Shown: positions 43,938 to 54,551, counted from the first letter of the stretch. The stretch is DNA of 64,000 nt from Persicitalea jodogahamensis (GCF_014651615.1 NZ_BMXF01000001.1:1211731-1275730); one strand, 5' to 3'. The notes: a model not told the origin generated them from the sequence alone. Numbers and translations: made by a program.

Positions 43938-44708
43938 TTATTCCATGGCCTCTTGCACCAACTGCGTGAGCGCCACAAAATCCGCAACACTCAATTGTTC
44001 GGCACGTTGGTCGAGGTAGGGCGAGTCCAGTTCGACGCCCAGGGGTTTCAGGGCGTTGCGCAGGGTCTTGCGACGCTGGTTGAAGCCCGTCTTGATCACC
44101 CGGAAAAAGAGCTGCTCATCGCAGGCCAGCTGCATCGTCTCATTGCGCAAAAGCCGAATCACGCCTGACTGTACTTTGGGGGGAGGATCGAAAGCGCCCG
44201 GCGGCACGCTGAAAAGATATTCGATGTCGTAAAATGCCTGCAGGTACACGCTCAGGATACCGTACTCTTTGTTGCCGGGAGGCGAGGCAAGGCGCCGGGC
44301 CACTTCTTTTTGCAGCATACACACGATCTCAGGCACCTGATCGCGCTGGTCGATGATCCGAAAGAAAATCTGCGAAGAAATATTGTAGGGGAGATTTCCA
44401 ATAATGGCGACTTTTGCCTCCGTGAGCCGGGAAAGATTCCAGCGCAGGAAGTCGCCCTCGATCACGCGGGGCGCGAGGGCAGGGTAGTGCTGCTTGAGAT
44501 AGGGTACCGAATCGCGGTCGATTTCGATGACGTGGGTTTCGTAGGCGTCGTTTTGTAGTAAATACTGCGTCAAAACCCCCATGCCGGGGCCAATCTCCAG
44601 TACCGTCTGGAAGCCCTGATGGGGTACCAGGCTGTCCACGATGCGCCGGGCAATGCTCAGGTCGCGAAGAAAATGTTGGCCGAGGGATTTTTTAGGGCGA
44701 ATTTTCAT
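43938..44708 (-). CDS. rsmA: 16S rRNA (adenine-N6,N6)-dimethyltransferase RsmA/KsgA
   Basis: A 256-residue protein beginning KIRPKKSLGQHFLRD, the standard KsgA start. The SAM-binding motif is VLEIGPGMGVLTQYLL, the catalytic motif IV is GNLPYNISSQI, and the C-terminal part contains FNQRRKTLRNAL. It dimethylates A1518/A1519 of 16S rRNA during small-subunit maturation. The length is close to E. coli KsgA. It is convergent with the GT9 gene. Confidence 0.95.
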   Translation of the reverse strand: MKIRPKKSLGQHFLRDLSIARRIVDSLVPHQGFQTVLEIGPGMGVLTQYLLQNDAYETHVIEIDRDSVPYLKQHYPALAPRVIEGDFLRWNLSRLTEAKVAIIGNLPYNISSQIFFRIIDQRDQVPEIVCMLQKEVARRLASPPGNKEYGILSVYLQAFYDIEYLFSVPPGAFDPPPKVQSGVIRLLRNETMQLACDEQLFFRVIKTGFNQRRKTLRNALKPLGVELDSPYLDQRAEQLSVADFVALTQLVQEAME

Positions 44709-44941
44709 TGGTTCAGTTTAGGCACGAAGCGGCAGGTGGAACTTTTCAGGTTATCAGACAACTTGCGCTAAAATTACGGCTAATTTCGTAGTATTAACTC
44801 GTCAGACCATTTGCGACTAGATTTGAAAAGCCGTTTTCTGATCGTTAGGCAATTTCTGACAACCTTGTATTTTTTTTAACTCACGGTTGATTTTGGGGAA
44901 TCTGACTGTCTATTGTCTACTGTTCATAATCCATTGAAAAA

Positions 44942-47900
44942 TTGGAAACGCTAACTTCTTCCGTCGACTGGAAATCGGTCAATACTACACTGGAACACCT
45001 GCGGCTGATTGGCATCACGCTGGATCTGGATCTGGTAATTCAGTCCGTCAGTCCTTACCTTTTGCGAAAAACGGGTTGGGAAGAGGCTGACCTGCTGGGC
45101 AAAAACCTGCTGGACACGCTGATTCCTGAAGCCAGCCGAGACGAAGTGAAAGACCTGCTGGAAGACGGCGTATATCGCGACGTCAGGATCGACCGCCGCG
45201 AAATTCCGTTACGCACCAAGACGGGCTCCCTGCGCACCGTGACCATCAATTCCTTTCTGGTCAGGAAAGAGGAAGGTTTCCCCGTGTCGTTCACGATCGT
45301 CGGCGACGACATCACGCGGCGACTACGCATGGAATCAGCCCTGTCGCGCTCCAACGGCCAGTTGCAGGATCTGGTGGACAATACCAGCGACGTCATTCAG
45401 CTCATCACCCTGGATGGTAAGTTCATTTTTGTCAACCGGGCGTGGCGCGAAGTAGTAGGCTACACGCAGGACGAAATTTCGGCGATCACACTGTACGATA
45501 TTTTGCACCCTGATTACAAACAAAGTACCCTCGACCAGCTGGCCCGCATCCAGCGCGGGGAGCCGGTACCGGATTTCGAGACGGTGTTCCTCAGCAAAGG
45601 CGGTCGCAAACTCTTCCTGACGGGCAGCGTTACTTGCCGCTACGACCACGGTAAGCCCACGGCTTACCGCTGCATCCTTCATGATTTTACCGAAAAAATA
45701 CGGGCAGAACGGGCGCAGAAGCTTTACTACAGTATCGCCAACTGGACCATCAGCACCGATAACCTCGAAGAACTGTACGGCAATATTCATGAGGAGCTGG
45801 GTAAGATTATCGACGTCCGCAATTTTTTCATTGCCCTCTACGACCAGTCCAAGAGTTTTCTCTACTTTCCGTACTATGTAGATGAGTACTTTCAGGGACT
45901 GCGCTTCACCAAGCGTCGGTTGGGCAACGGTCTCACGGAGTACGCCATCGCATCTAACCGCCCGCTGTTTCTGTATCACGAAGACATCGAGCAACTGGCC
46001 CGAACCAATAGCCTCTACCTATACGGAACGACGCCGGAGGTACTTCTTACCGTTCCGCTCCGCATCGGCGACCGTGTGACGGGGATCATTGGGGTGAAGT
46101 CGTACGACAACCCCAACAACTATGACGCCCGCGACCTCGAACTACTGGAATTTATCTCGGGGCAGGTGGCCCTGGCCATTGCCCGGAAACAAAGCGAGGA
46201 AGAACTGGCCAAGTACGCCGCCCGGCTCAACGCCATTTTCGACAGTAGTTCGCACCTGATCTGGTCGGTAAACAAAAGTTTGCAGCTCACCTCATTCAAC
46301 AAAAACTACTCCAATCTTATCGAGAGTCAGCTCAACACGGCACCCGCCTTATACGTAAGTACCGAAAAACTGGGCTGGCGGATGATGAGCCCCGACAACC
46401 GGCGGGAGTTGGAGCGGCGCTACCGCGATGCCTTCCGTGGGAAGCTGCAGTACTTCGAAATGAAGATCCACACCCGGGAGGCCACGGAACTCTGGTTCGA
46501 GTTTTATCTCAACCCGATTTTGTTCGAGGGAGGCGTGATTGAGGAAGTGTCAGGGATTGCCCGCGACGTGACAAGGCGCAAGAACGCCGAGCTGTCACTC
46601 CGCCAAAGTGAGGAGGTCTTCCGGGGGATATTCGTCAATCTGCAGGACATCTACTGCCGCATGGACCGTCAGGGCATCATCACGATGATCAGCCCGTCGG
46701 TACTTAAGCGCACAGGCTACACGGCAGAGGAAGTGCTGGGTCGGCCGATTACCGATTTCTTCGACGACCGGCAGCTCATTCACCGCGCCCTGATGAAACT
46801 GCGCCGCGACGGCAGCCTGCGCAACATTGAGGGAAATCTGCGCGTGAAGGGCGGCAACATCAGGCAGTTCATGTTCAATATGCTGATGTTCAACGATGAA
46901 CACGGGCGGCCCTCTGAAATCGCCGTGCTGGCCCGGGACATCACGGCCCTCAAACGCAACGAACTGGAACTCCTCAAAGCCAAAGAGCAGGCCGAACACT
47001 CGCTCAAAGTAAAAGAAGGCTTCCTGGCCAACATGAGCCACGAAATCCGCACGCCCATGAACGGCGTGATCGGGATGGTGGATCTACTGATCAATACGAA
47101 GCTTGATGACGAGCAGCGCGACTATATTCAGACCGTCAAGCGCTCCTCCGAGACCTTACTGCATATCCTGAACGACATCCTCGATCTGTCCAAGATCGAG
47201 GCGGGCAAGATGGCCCTGCACGAACTGCCGCTTTCGCTCGAAGAGTTAATGGAGAAGCTGGTGTCGCTCTTCGCCCAAACCGCCCGCAACAAAGGCAACA
47301 CATTGACCTATAAGCTTGGCCCGAAGCTGCCGAAATACGTGATTGCCGATCAAACACGGCTGCTTCAGATTTTGTCGAATCTGACCTCCAATGCCCTGAA
47401 GTTTACAGAAAACGGTGAGGTGCGGATTAACGTCAAACTGGAAAAGAAAACCGGCAAGACCAACCTGATCAAAGTGGAAGTGTACGACTCCGGAATTGGT
47501 ATTTCGGAAGAGGATCAGCAAATGCTCTTCACTTCTTTTACACAGCTCGACAATTCCTCGCAAAAATCGTACGGCGGTACGGGCCTGGGCCTGGCTATTT
47601 CGAAGCAGCTTTGCCAACTCATGAATGGAGACATTGGCGTGGTGTCCGAAACAGACGAAGGCAGTATGTTCTGGTTCACTTTTGAAGCCAAAGAAACGGC
47701 CATTGCTCCTTCGTCGGTAATCGAGAAAGAGGAAGAGGCTTTCATCGACGATATTTTTGAGAGCTACCATCCTACGATTCTGCTGGTGGATGACAATATG
47801 GTCAACCGAAAGGTGGCCAGCGAAATTCTGAAAAAATCAGGCTGCGTGGTTGATACCGCCGAGAGTGGTTTCGAGGCCATGGAGAAGATGGAGCGCGTGA

Positions 47901-48565
47901 TGGCCTCGCCCGACGAATACTACGATATCGTGTTTATGGACATTCAAATGCCCGATATGGATGGTGTCGAAACTACCCAGAAACTTCGGGAAAAGTACGG
48001 CAAGGGAACGCCCGATAACCCCTTCCCGCCCGTAGTGGCCATGACGGCCTACTCCATGAAGGAAGACCGCGAGCGCTTCCTGAGCCAGGGGATGGACGAC
48101 TACGTGGCCAAGCCCATCCGCGCCCAGAAACTGATTGCCAAGGTGCAGGAACTCATCGGCAAAGTACCTGATCGGCAGATGACGGATAAGCAGCTCGCTC
48201 TGGCCAAGGAGATAGCCCTGCCCGTGCTGGATCGGGAAATCGTGAACCAGCTCAAGCAAATCGGAGGTAAAGAACTGGTGCTGTCGGTGTATGATGACTT
48301 TGTCAACGAATCCAACGAATTGGTGGGGGAAGCCCTGACTGCCTACGAGCAAAATGATATCCCGACCGTAAAAAGTCATCTTCATACCCTGAAAGGCAGC
48401 GCGGGGACCGTGGGGGTAATGCAGGTTGCCGATATTGCCCGCGACGCCGAAGGGCGCCTCAAGACCAATGATACCAGCACCCTGGCCAAAGCTCTGCCGG
48501 AGTTGCAACTTGCTTACGGGAAGTTTTTAGAAAACTACAAGGTCTGGCTTGATGAGTGGTTGTAA
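44942..48565 (+). CDS. Hybrid sensor histidine kinase with PAS/GAF sensors, REC and HPt
   Basis: A 1207-residue soluble hybrid kinase. A stop lies two codons upstream, so the TTG at 44942 is the probable start. The order is PAS (about 15-135), PAS (140-260), GAF (265-420), PAS (425-550), PAS (555-680), HisKA with phospho-His700 in NMSHEIRTP, HATPase_c (G-boxes DSGIGI and GGTGLGL), REC with phospho-Asp1000 in VFMDIQMPDMDG, and HPt with His1148 in HLHTLKGSAG. It has no transmembrane segment and senses cytoplasmic or diffusible signals. No output regulator is adjacent; the HPt suggests relay to a separate response regulator. Confidence 0.93.
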   Translation: METLTSSVDWKSVNTTLEHLRLIGITLDLDLVIQSVSPYLLRKTGWEEADLLGKNLLDTLIPEASRDEVKDLLEDGVYRDVRIDRREIPLRTKTGSLRTVTINSFLVRKEEGFPVSFTIVGDDITRRLRMESALSRSNGQLQDLVDNTSDVIQLITLDGKFIFVNRAWREVVGYTQDEISAITLYDILHPDYKQSTLDQLARIQRGEPVPDFETVFLSKGGRKLFLTGSVTCRYDHGKPTAYRCILHDFTEKIRAERAQKLYYSIANWTISTDNLEELYGNIHEELGKIIDVRNFFIALYDQSKSFLYFPYYVDEYFQGLRFTKRRLGNGLTEYAIASNRPLFLYHEDIEQLARTNSLYLYGTTPEVLLTVPLRIGDRVTGIIGVKSYDNPNNYDARDLELLEFISGQVALAIARKQSEEELAKYAARLNAIFDSSSHLIWSVNKSLQLTSFNKNYSNLIESQLNTAPALYVSTEKLGWRMMSPDNRRELERRYRDAFRGKLQYFEMKIHTREATELWFEFYLNPILFEGGVIEEVSGIARDVTRRKNAELSLRQSEEVFRGIFVNLQDIYCRMDRQGIITMISPSVLKRTGYTAEEVLGRPITDFFDDRQLIHRALMKLRRDGSLRNIEGNLRVKGGNIRQFMFNMLMFNDEHGRPSEIAVLARDITALKRNELELLKAKEQAEHSLKVKEGFLANMSHEIRTPMNGVIGMVDLLINTKLDDEQRDYIQTVKRSSETLLHILNDILDLSKIEAGKMALHELPLSLEELMEKLVSLFAQTARNKGNTLTYKLGPKLPKYVIADQTRLLQILSNLTSNALKFTENGEVRINVKLEKKTGKTNLIKVEVYDSGIGISEEDQQMLFTSFTQLDNSSQKSYGGTGLGLAISKQLCQLMNGDIGVVSETDEGSMFWFTFEAKETAIAPSSVIEKEEEAFIDDIFESYHPTILLVDDNMVNRKVASEILKKSGCVVDTAESGFEAMEKMERVMASPDEYYDIVFMDIQMPDMDGVETTQKLREKYGKGTPDNPFPPVVAMTAYSMKEDRERFLSQGMDDYVAKPIRAQKLIAKVQELIGKVPDRQMTDKQLALAKEIALPVLDREIVNQLKQIGGKELVLSVYDDFVNESNELVGEALTAYEQNDIPTVKSHLHTLKGSAGTVGVMQVADIARDAEGRLKTNDTSTLAKALPELQLAYGKFLENYKVWLDEWL

Positions 48566-48635
48566 GGCTTTGCGCACAAACATGGCACGCTAGTTGCTAA
48601 CGGCCCAACCATAAATTTTGTAAGTACCGATAATG

Positions 48636-48671
48636 AAAGACGAGTCGCTTCCGGGCGACTCGTCTTTTTGT
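48636..48671 (+). terminator. Rho-independent terminator after the hybrid kinase gene
   Basis: A perfect 13-bp stem (AAAGACGAGTCGC at 48636-48648 and its complement at 48655-48667) with a TTCCGG loop runs into a T-rich tract. It lies about 70 bases after the stop codon. Confidence 0.88.
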
Positions 48672-48872
48672 TTTTTTGACCTCTCCCGACCATTCAACGG
48701 GCCCTAGTAACTTTTTGGCATAGTCCTTGCTCCTCACTGTTTCAACAATAACTGCCTGCCCATGCAGGTGCCTGCACACACTAATAGATTGACAGAACCA
48801 AACTCCGGGCTCAGCGGTCCAGACCATTGTCTATTTACCTTTTTTATTAGTTTTTATTACAACTATTGATGT
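48672..48872. other. Leader region of the 1886-residue surface protein
   Basis: There are about 200 bases between the terminator and the surface-protein start. TACCTTTT at 48837-48844 differs from the TAnnTTTG -7 consensus only in the last base and could be the promoter. No other structure was recognised. Confidence 0.3.
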
Positions 48873-51800
48873 ATGGAAGTTAAATCTACCTCGTTGGTGG
48901 AGATCAATCCCTCACAGGCCATCGGCCTGCGGGTTTTTCTCGCCTTTATGTATTTAATGCTGGCCAGCGCCGCCAGTTATGCCCAGGTTTCCGGCACCGT
49001 TTTCCGAGACTTCAATGCCAACGGCGTCCAGAACAACACTACCAGTTTTAGGGAAACCGGAGTGCAGGGCGTCACCGTCAAAGCATATAACACCGCCGGC
49101 GCGCAGGTGGGTGGCGATAAGGTTACTGATGCCAACGGAGCCTATTCCTTTACGGGCCTGACTCTGCCCGTTCGGGTGGAGTTCTCGGGTTTAGCGGCAG
49201 GCGACTTTCCCGGTGCACAGGGTAGCGGCAGCGGGACGAGTGTGCAGTTCGTTACGGCTGCTTCGACGGCAGTCAACTATGGCATAAACTACCCGTCGGA
49301 TTATTGCCAGGCGGTTCCCCCATTGTTTGTTCCCTGTTATGTCAATGGTGATCCCACGGGTGGCGGCACAGCGGGGAGCCTGGATGCGCTCGTCAGCGTG
49401 CCTTCCACGGCCAGCGGCACCTCGCCCAGCCCAACCAAAATTGCGCCTGCATCCGCAGTGGGGTCAGTATGGGGAATGGCCTATCACCGCACATCTAAGC
49501 GGGTAATGACCGCTGCTTTCCTCAAACGGCATGTGGGGCTGCTTGCCGCCGGGCTCGGGGGAATTTACAGTACAAACCCCGCTACCCAGACGTCGTCCCT
49601 TTATGTGGATCTCGAAAATGCTCCTTATAGCATCAACCTCGGTCAAAGTGTGCTGGGTACCAGAACATTGCCTGCCAGTGCATCTACCAGTAGCAATGAT
49701 GCCACTGCCTTCGATGGAGTAGGTAAGCTCGGGCTTGGGGGGCTGTCCTTATCGGAGGACGAAACGACCCTTTTTACCATCAATTTATTTGAGAAGAAAC
49801 TAATTAAGATGAATGTCGGCAGTCCGTTGAAACCTTCCCTTGCGGCGGCGGATGTGACAAGCTATACGATTCCCGACCCAGGCTGCACCAATGGCGTGGC
49901 CCGTCCATTTGCGGTAAACTATTACAGAGGTAAGGTATATGTTGGGGTAATATGCAGTGCAGAAACAAGCGGCACCCAGAGTAACCTGCGCGCCTATGTC
50001 TACGTTTTTGATCCCGTCGCGAACACCTTTAACTCTACCCCGGTAGTCAATTTTTCGCTCAACTACCCCAAAGGAAAAGTACACACCTCTGAAACTCCCG
50101 ACAGGTGGATGCCCTGGATCAGCCAGTTCAGCGGCCTATACCTGGGCACTGTGGGGCCTCCACCACTTCCAAGAGCCATGCAGCCTCAGCCCATGCTGAC
50201 GGACATCGACTTTCTGGACAACGGCGACATGGTACTTGGTTTTACAGACCGGGCCGGCCATCAATTAGGCTACAATAACCGGGGAACGTCGGGCAACAAT
50301 TTATACAACGGCTACATAGGAGGTGATATCCTGCGGCTGAGCAAAACCGGGGCTTCTGCCTGGACTCTGGAATCTGGAGGCCAGGTAAGCGGTCTTACGG
50401 GTAACACCACCAATAATCAGGGGCCCGGAGGAGGTGAGTTCTATTCCCAGGAAGTATATATTCAAAATAGCACAGCGGTCCACGAAGAAACCTACATGGG
50501 TAGTTCAGTCTTCATTCCCGGGCAAACGGAAATCGGCGCCATTGTGATGGACCCTACCGGAGTATTTACAGGGGGCTTCAAGTGGTTTTCCAATACGAAC
50601 GGAACTACCAATAGATCTTATGAGGTGTACTCTTCTACTTCCGTCAACAACCAGACTTTTGGTAAGGCCAACGGTTTGGGGGGCGTCGCGCCGGGCTGCG
50701 ACCCGGCTCCGATCGAAATCGGAAACCGGGTATGGAACGATCAGAATAAAAATGGTATCCAGGATCCGAATGAGCCTGCGCTCGTGGGCGTAACCGTAGC
50801 CTTGTACGATTCTACCGGAGTGTTGATCCCTAATGCTACGGTTGTTACCGATGCCCAGGGACGGTACGTTTTCTCATCTGCTACCGGTACAAGCAATGCC
50901 AACACCAGGTTCAATTTGCCAATCACGCCGCTTACCAAGTACCAGGTAAAAATCACGGCTCTTGGTAGCGATGCCTCAGTTACAGGCTTAACGCTCACGG
51001 GTGTGTCGCCCGTTACACCCGGTGAAACCGGCACTACCAACACGGGAGCGACAATCAATAACAACGACGCCAAACTGGTCGGTGGCCAGCCTACAGTTGT
51101 TTTCAGAACTGGTGCGGCAGGTCAGAATAACCATACCTATGATTTGGCCTTATCATGCATCCCGCCTGTCGTGTCCTTCAATACGAAGGCGCAAGTAGTG
51201 TGTGAAGGAAGCGTTGTCCAGCCTTTTGTCGCCACGGTTGTCAGCGGTACGGTCAGCACCAGTAATTTCTTTGGGCCTCTTGCTGACACGACCAGCTCGC
51301 TGGGTGCTTCTATCGGCACCGGGCTGACGTTGACCCCAGCCGGCAGCGCGCAATTGCCTACTCCGGGCGCCACGGCTTACTTCGCCCTTGTAGTGCAGGG
51401 GGGGCAAGCCCTGTGCTCTGACACGGTGTTTGTAAGCTTGAAGATTAACCCGAAACCCGTCCTCAGCGTGAGCAATGCAGCAATCTGTGCGGGCCAGAGT
51501 ATAGATTTAACTGGGTTAGTCTCAGGTTATGACACTTTGCAAAGTGTAATCTTCACCCAGGGCAGCGTGGCTGGTCCAGCCGTAACTTCGCCGGCTTCAT
51601 TTTTGCCCGCATCGACAACGGTACTATTCGTGCAAGCGATCACTTCTCAGGGCTGCCAGGACACAAGACAGCTTACCGTGACAGTGAACCCGCAACCCAA
51701 CGCCGGATCTGATCAGACTCTGGTTTGTAACGGAATTATTTCACCATCGAGTACTGTACTGTCAGGTGCTCCACTTGGTGGTACCTGGTCCAATGCTACA

Positions 51801-54533
51801 GGTAATCCCACTGTGGCTACATTCACTCCCAATATTGCCGTGACGTTGGCGGGTAATCTGAGTGCTGGCACTTACAATTTTGTCTATACCGTGGGTAGCT
51901 GCTCCGATACGGTAAGGGTGGTTGTGCCTGATTGTCAGAATTTCTGCATTCCCCCAATACTGACTGCCACGATCCCCGGAATACAAACCATCTGCGAAGG
52001 CACATTACCTCTGGCTCTGGAGGCTACGGTTGCAGGGGCAATCACTGGGAGCAGCTTTTACGGGCCGTTTTCTGATACTACGGCTATTTCGGGTGCTCCT
52101 ATCAACACCGGTCTGAGCCTGACACTTGACGCAAATCTGTTACCAACTGCTGGTGATACGGCATTTTTTGCTCTGGTAGTAACAAATAACCTGCTGTCGT
52201 GCGCGGATACGGTGTTTTTCGGTGTTGCGGTGAACCCAACTCCCGTGCTATCGGTGAGCGACACGTTGGTGTGCGTGGGTTCGGTAATTGATCTTACATC
52301 GCTGGTTGCTGGATTCGACACATTGCTGAACGTAGGCTTCGATCTGGGTGGCATCGCTATCGGTAACCCGACTGCATTCGTGGTCGATACCACAACGACA
52401 TTAGCCATATCTACTCTCAACCTTCTGGGCTGCTCTGACACGACTCAGCTGACGGTCAAAGTCGGTCCGCTATTGGATCTTGCGCCGTCGGTGAGCGACA
52501 CTTTGGTGTGCGCGGGTTCAGTGCTGGACCTGACTTCACTGGTCTCGGGCTTCGATACACTGCTGAATGTAGGCTTTGATCTGGGTGGCATAGCGGTAGG
52601 CGACGCTTCGGCTTTCGTGGCCGACAGTACGGTGACGCTAACCGTAACTGCCTCCACCGCGCTGGGTTGCTCGGACACGACGCAGCTGACCATCAATGTA
52701 AACTTGCTGGACATCGCCGCGAGCGACACGCTGGTGTGCGCGGGCTCTGTGATCGACCTGACCGCGCTGGTGCCGGGCTTCGACACACTGCTGAACGTGG
52801 GCTTCGATCTGGGCGGCATTGCCGTGGTCAACCCGACTGCCTTCGTGGCTGACAGCACAACTACCTTGACGATATCAGCCTCCAATCTGCTGGGCTGCTC
52901 TGACACGACGCAGCTGACGGTCAATGTAAACTTGCTGGACATTGCCGCGAGCGACACTTTGGTTTGCGCGGGCTCGGTGATCGACCTGACCGCGCTGGTG
53001 CCGGGCTTCGACACGCTGCTGAACGTGGGCTTCGATCTGGGCGGCATCGCCATCGGCAATCCGACTGCCTTCGTGGCTGACAGCACAACTACCTTGACAA
53101 TATCAGCCTCCAACCTGCTGGGCTGCTCGGACACGACTCAGCTGACGGTCAACGTCAGCCCATTGTTGAACCTTGGCTCGTCGGTCAGTGACACACTGGT
53201 TTGCGCGGGCTCGGTGATCGACCTGACCGCGCTGGTGCCGGGCTTCGACACACTGCTGAACGTGGGCTTCGATCTGGGTGGCATCGCGGTGGCCAACCCG
53301 ACTGCCTTCGTTGCCGACAGCACGACGACTTTAACTATCACGGCCTCCAATCTGCTGGGCTGCTCGGACACGACTCAGCTGACCATCAATGTAAACTTGC
53401 TGGACATCGCAGCGAGCGACACTTTGGTGTGCGCGGGCTCGGTGATCGACCTGACCGCGCTGGTGCCGGGCTTCGACACACTGCTGAACGTGGGCTTCGA
53501 TCTGGGCGGCATTGCCGTGGTCAACCCGACTGCCTTCGTGGCTGACAGCACGACGACTTTAACTATCACGGCCTCCAACCTGCTGGGCTGCTCGGACACG
53601 ACGCAGCTGACGGTCAATGTAAACTTGCTGGACATCGCCGCGAGCGACACGCTGGTGTGCGCGGGCTCGGTGATCGACCTGACCACGCTTGTGCCGGGCT
53701 TCGACACGCTGCTGAACGTGGGCTTCGATCTGGGCGGCATTGCCGTGGTCAACCCGACTGCCTTCGTTGCCGACAGCACGGTGACGCTGACCGTAACGGC
53801 TTCCAACTTTCTGGGTTGTCTGGATACTACGCAGCTGACGATCAGTGTAGAGGATTGCAATAAATCGATAGATCTGTCTTTGAATAAATCTATCAGTAAG
53901 AAGCTGGCCATGTTGGGAGATACACTGATGTACACAATACGTGTATCGAATGATGGAAAAGACGGTGCTACTGGCGTGACTGTTACTGATTCTTTGAGTG
54001 CTGGCGTCCAATATTTAAGTTCTGCGACCGGCGCAGGAAGTTACGATCCCGTTTCAAGCTTATGGACAATTGACAGCCTGGCTGCTGGTGACACCGTAAG
54101 TCTTACCATAAGTGTCAGGGTGGTGGCACAGGGCGTGTGGTTTAACACCGCTGAAATCAGTGCTGCGAACGAGCAAGACGTAGATAGTGAGCCGGGCAAC
54201 GGTACCGAAGGGGAAGACGACATCGACCGCGAGTGCTTCACCGTACCTATTCTGGTGTGCCGTGGGCAGGGCCAGGGCGTGCAGTTGAGCGTTCCGGCGC
54301 AATACACGGGCGTAGTGTGGTTCCGTCAGGTACAGGGTGGACAACCGGAGCAAGTGGCGACGGGCAACACTTATGTTGCCGCCGAAACGGAGCTAGGTAG
54401 TTACGAATACACCTTCACTTCAAGCTCGGGGACTTGCCCGGCGGATGGCTGCTGCCCGATTCTCGTTGTGGTCGAAGACTGCTGTCCCGCCGAGGTCTGC
54501 GTGCCTTTCACGGTAACGAAGAGGAAGAAATAG
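48873..54533 (+). CDS. Giant secreted SdrD-B/DUF11 surface protein with seven tandem repeats
   Basis: A 1886-residue protein. A signal peptide ends near residue 38 (SYAQ), followed by an SdrD-B-like domain (GTVFRDFNANGVQNN, 40-130). A large domain (135-605) is shared with the second giant protein downstream, and another SdrD-B-like domain sits near 612-755 (IGNRVWNDQNKNGIQDPNE). Ig-like segments with paired cysteines follow. Seven 76-79 residue repeats (1129 to about 1661) begin SDTLVCAGSVIDLT. Then come a DUF11 domain (about 1665-1755) and a Cys-rich C-terminal module (about 1785-1886) ending VCVPFTVTKRKK. No standard T9SS tail or LPXTG motif is seen. It is probably a cell-surface adhesin or matrix protein; the anchoring mode is unknown. 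Confidence 0.87.
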   Translation: MEVKSTSLVEINPSQAIGLRVFLAFMYLMLASAASYAQVSGTVFRDFNANGVQNNTTSFRETGVQGVTVKAYNTAGAQVGGDKVTDANGAYSFTGLTLPVRVEFSGLAAGDFPGAQGSGSGTSVQFVTAASTAVNYGINYPSDYCQAVPPLFVPCYVNGDPTGGGTAGSLDALVSVPSTASGTSPSPTKIAPASAVGSVWGMAYHRTSKRVMTAAFLKRHVGLLAAGLGGIYSTNPATQTSSLYVDLENAPYSINLGQSVLGTRTLPASASTSSNDATAFDGVGKLGLGGLSLSEDETTLFTINLFEKKLIKMNVGSPLKPSLAAADVTSYTIPDPGCTNGVARPFAVNYYRGKVYVGVICSAETSGTQSNLRAYVYVFDPVANTFNSTPVVNFSLNYPKGKVHTSETPDRWMPWISQFSGLYLGTVGPPPLPRAMQPQPMLTDIDFLDNGDMVLGFTDRAGHQLGYNNRGTSGNNLYNGYIGGDILRLSKTGASAWTLESGGQVSGLTGNTTNNQGPGGGEFYSQEVYIQNSTAVHEETYMGSSVFIPGQTEIGAIVMDPTGVFTGGFKWFSNTNGTTNRSYEVYSSTSVNNQTFGKANGLGGVAPGCDPAPIEIGNRVWNDQNKNGIQDPNEPALVGVTVALYDSTGVLIPNATVVTDAQGRYVFSSATGTSNANTRFNLPITPLTKYQVKITALGSDASVTGLTLTGVSPVTPGETGTTNTGATINNNDAKLVGGQPTVVFRTGAAGQNNHTYDLALSCIPPVVSFNTKAQVVCEGSVVQPFVATVVSGTVSTSNFFGPLADTTSSLGASIGTGLTLTPAGSAQLPTPGATAYFALVVQGGQALCSDTVFVSLKINPKPVLSVSNAAICAGQSIDLTGLVSGYDTLQSVIFTQGSVAGPAVTSPASFLPASTTVLFVQAITSQGCQDTRQLTVTVNPQPNAGSDQTLVCNGIISPSSTVLSGAPLGGTWSNATGNPTVATFTPNIAVTLAGNLSAGTYNFVYTVGSCSDTVRVVVPDCQNFCIPPILTATIPGIQTICEGTLPLALEATVAGAITGSSFYGPFSDTTAISGAPINTGLSLTLDANLLPTAGDTAFFALVVTNNLLSCADTVFFGVAVNPTPVLSVSDTLVCVGSVIDLTSLVAGFDTLLNVGFDLGGIAIGNPTAFVVDTTTTLAISTLNLLGCSDTTQLTVKVGPLLDLAPSVSDTLVCAGSVLDLTSLVSGFDTLLNVGFDLGGIAVGDASAFVADSTVTLTVTASTALGCSDTTQLTINVNLLDIAASDTLVCAGSVIDLTALVPGFDTLLNVGFDLGGIAVVNPTAFVADSTTTLTISASNLLGCSDTTQLTVNVNLLDIAASDTLVCAGSVIDLTALVPGFDTLLNVGFDLGGIAIGNPTAFVADSTTTLTISASNLLGCSDTTQLTVNVSPLLNLGSSVSDTLVCAGSVIDLTALVPGFDTLLNVGFDLGGIAVANPTAFVADSTTTLTITASNLLGCSDTTQLTINVNLLDIAASDTLVCAGSVIDLTALVPGFDTLLNVGFDLGGIAVVNPTAFVADSTTTLTITASNLLGCSDTTQLTVNVNLLDIAASDTLVCAGSVIDLTTLVPGFDTLLNVGFDLGGIAVVNPTAFVADSTVTLTVTASNFLGCLDTTQLTISVEDCNKSIDLSLNKSISKKLAMLGDTLMYTIRVSNDGKDGATGVTVTDSLSAGVQYLSSATGAGSYDPVSSLWTIDSLAAGDTVSLTISVRVVAQGVWFNTAEISAANEQDVDSEPGNGTEGEDDIDRECFTVPILVCRGQGQGVQLSVPAQYTGVVWFRQVQGGQPEQVATGNTYVAAETELGSYEYTFTSSSGTCPADGCCPILVVVEDCCPAEVCVPFTVTKRKK
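52257..53857 (+). repeat. Seven tandem repeats of about 228 bp inside the surface protein gene
   Basis: Units start at 52257, 52494, 52722, 52950, 53187, 53415 and 53643. Four have a period of exactly 228 bases; two (52257 and 52950) are 9 bases longer because of a linker variation. Units 3 to 6 are close to identical at DNA level, including synonymous positions, which points to recent duplication or gene conversion. Each encodes one beta-sandwich-like unit with two cysteines. Confidence 0.92.
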
Positions 54534-54551
54534 GTTCAGTATTTTATAACA

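Noticed and set aside
52257-53857. Tandem repeats considered as a CRISPR array
   Set aside because: The period is 228 bases with no unique spacers and the frame is open throughout; it is a protein repeat.
52445-53935. Long antisense open frames (up to 229 residues) opposite the 228-bp repeats
   Set aside because: They repeat with the same period as the surface-protein gene and have no start context or domain; they are shadows of a repetitive, codon-biased coding strand.
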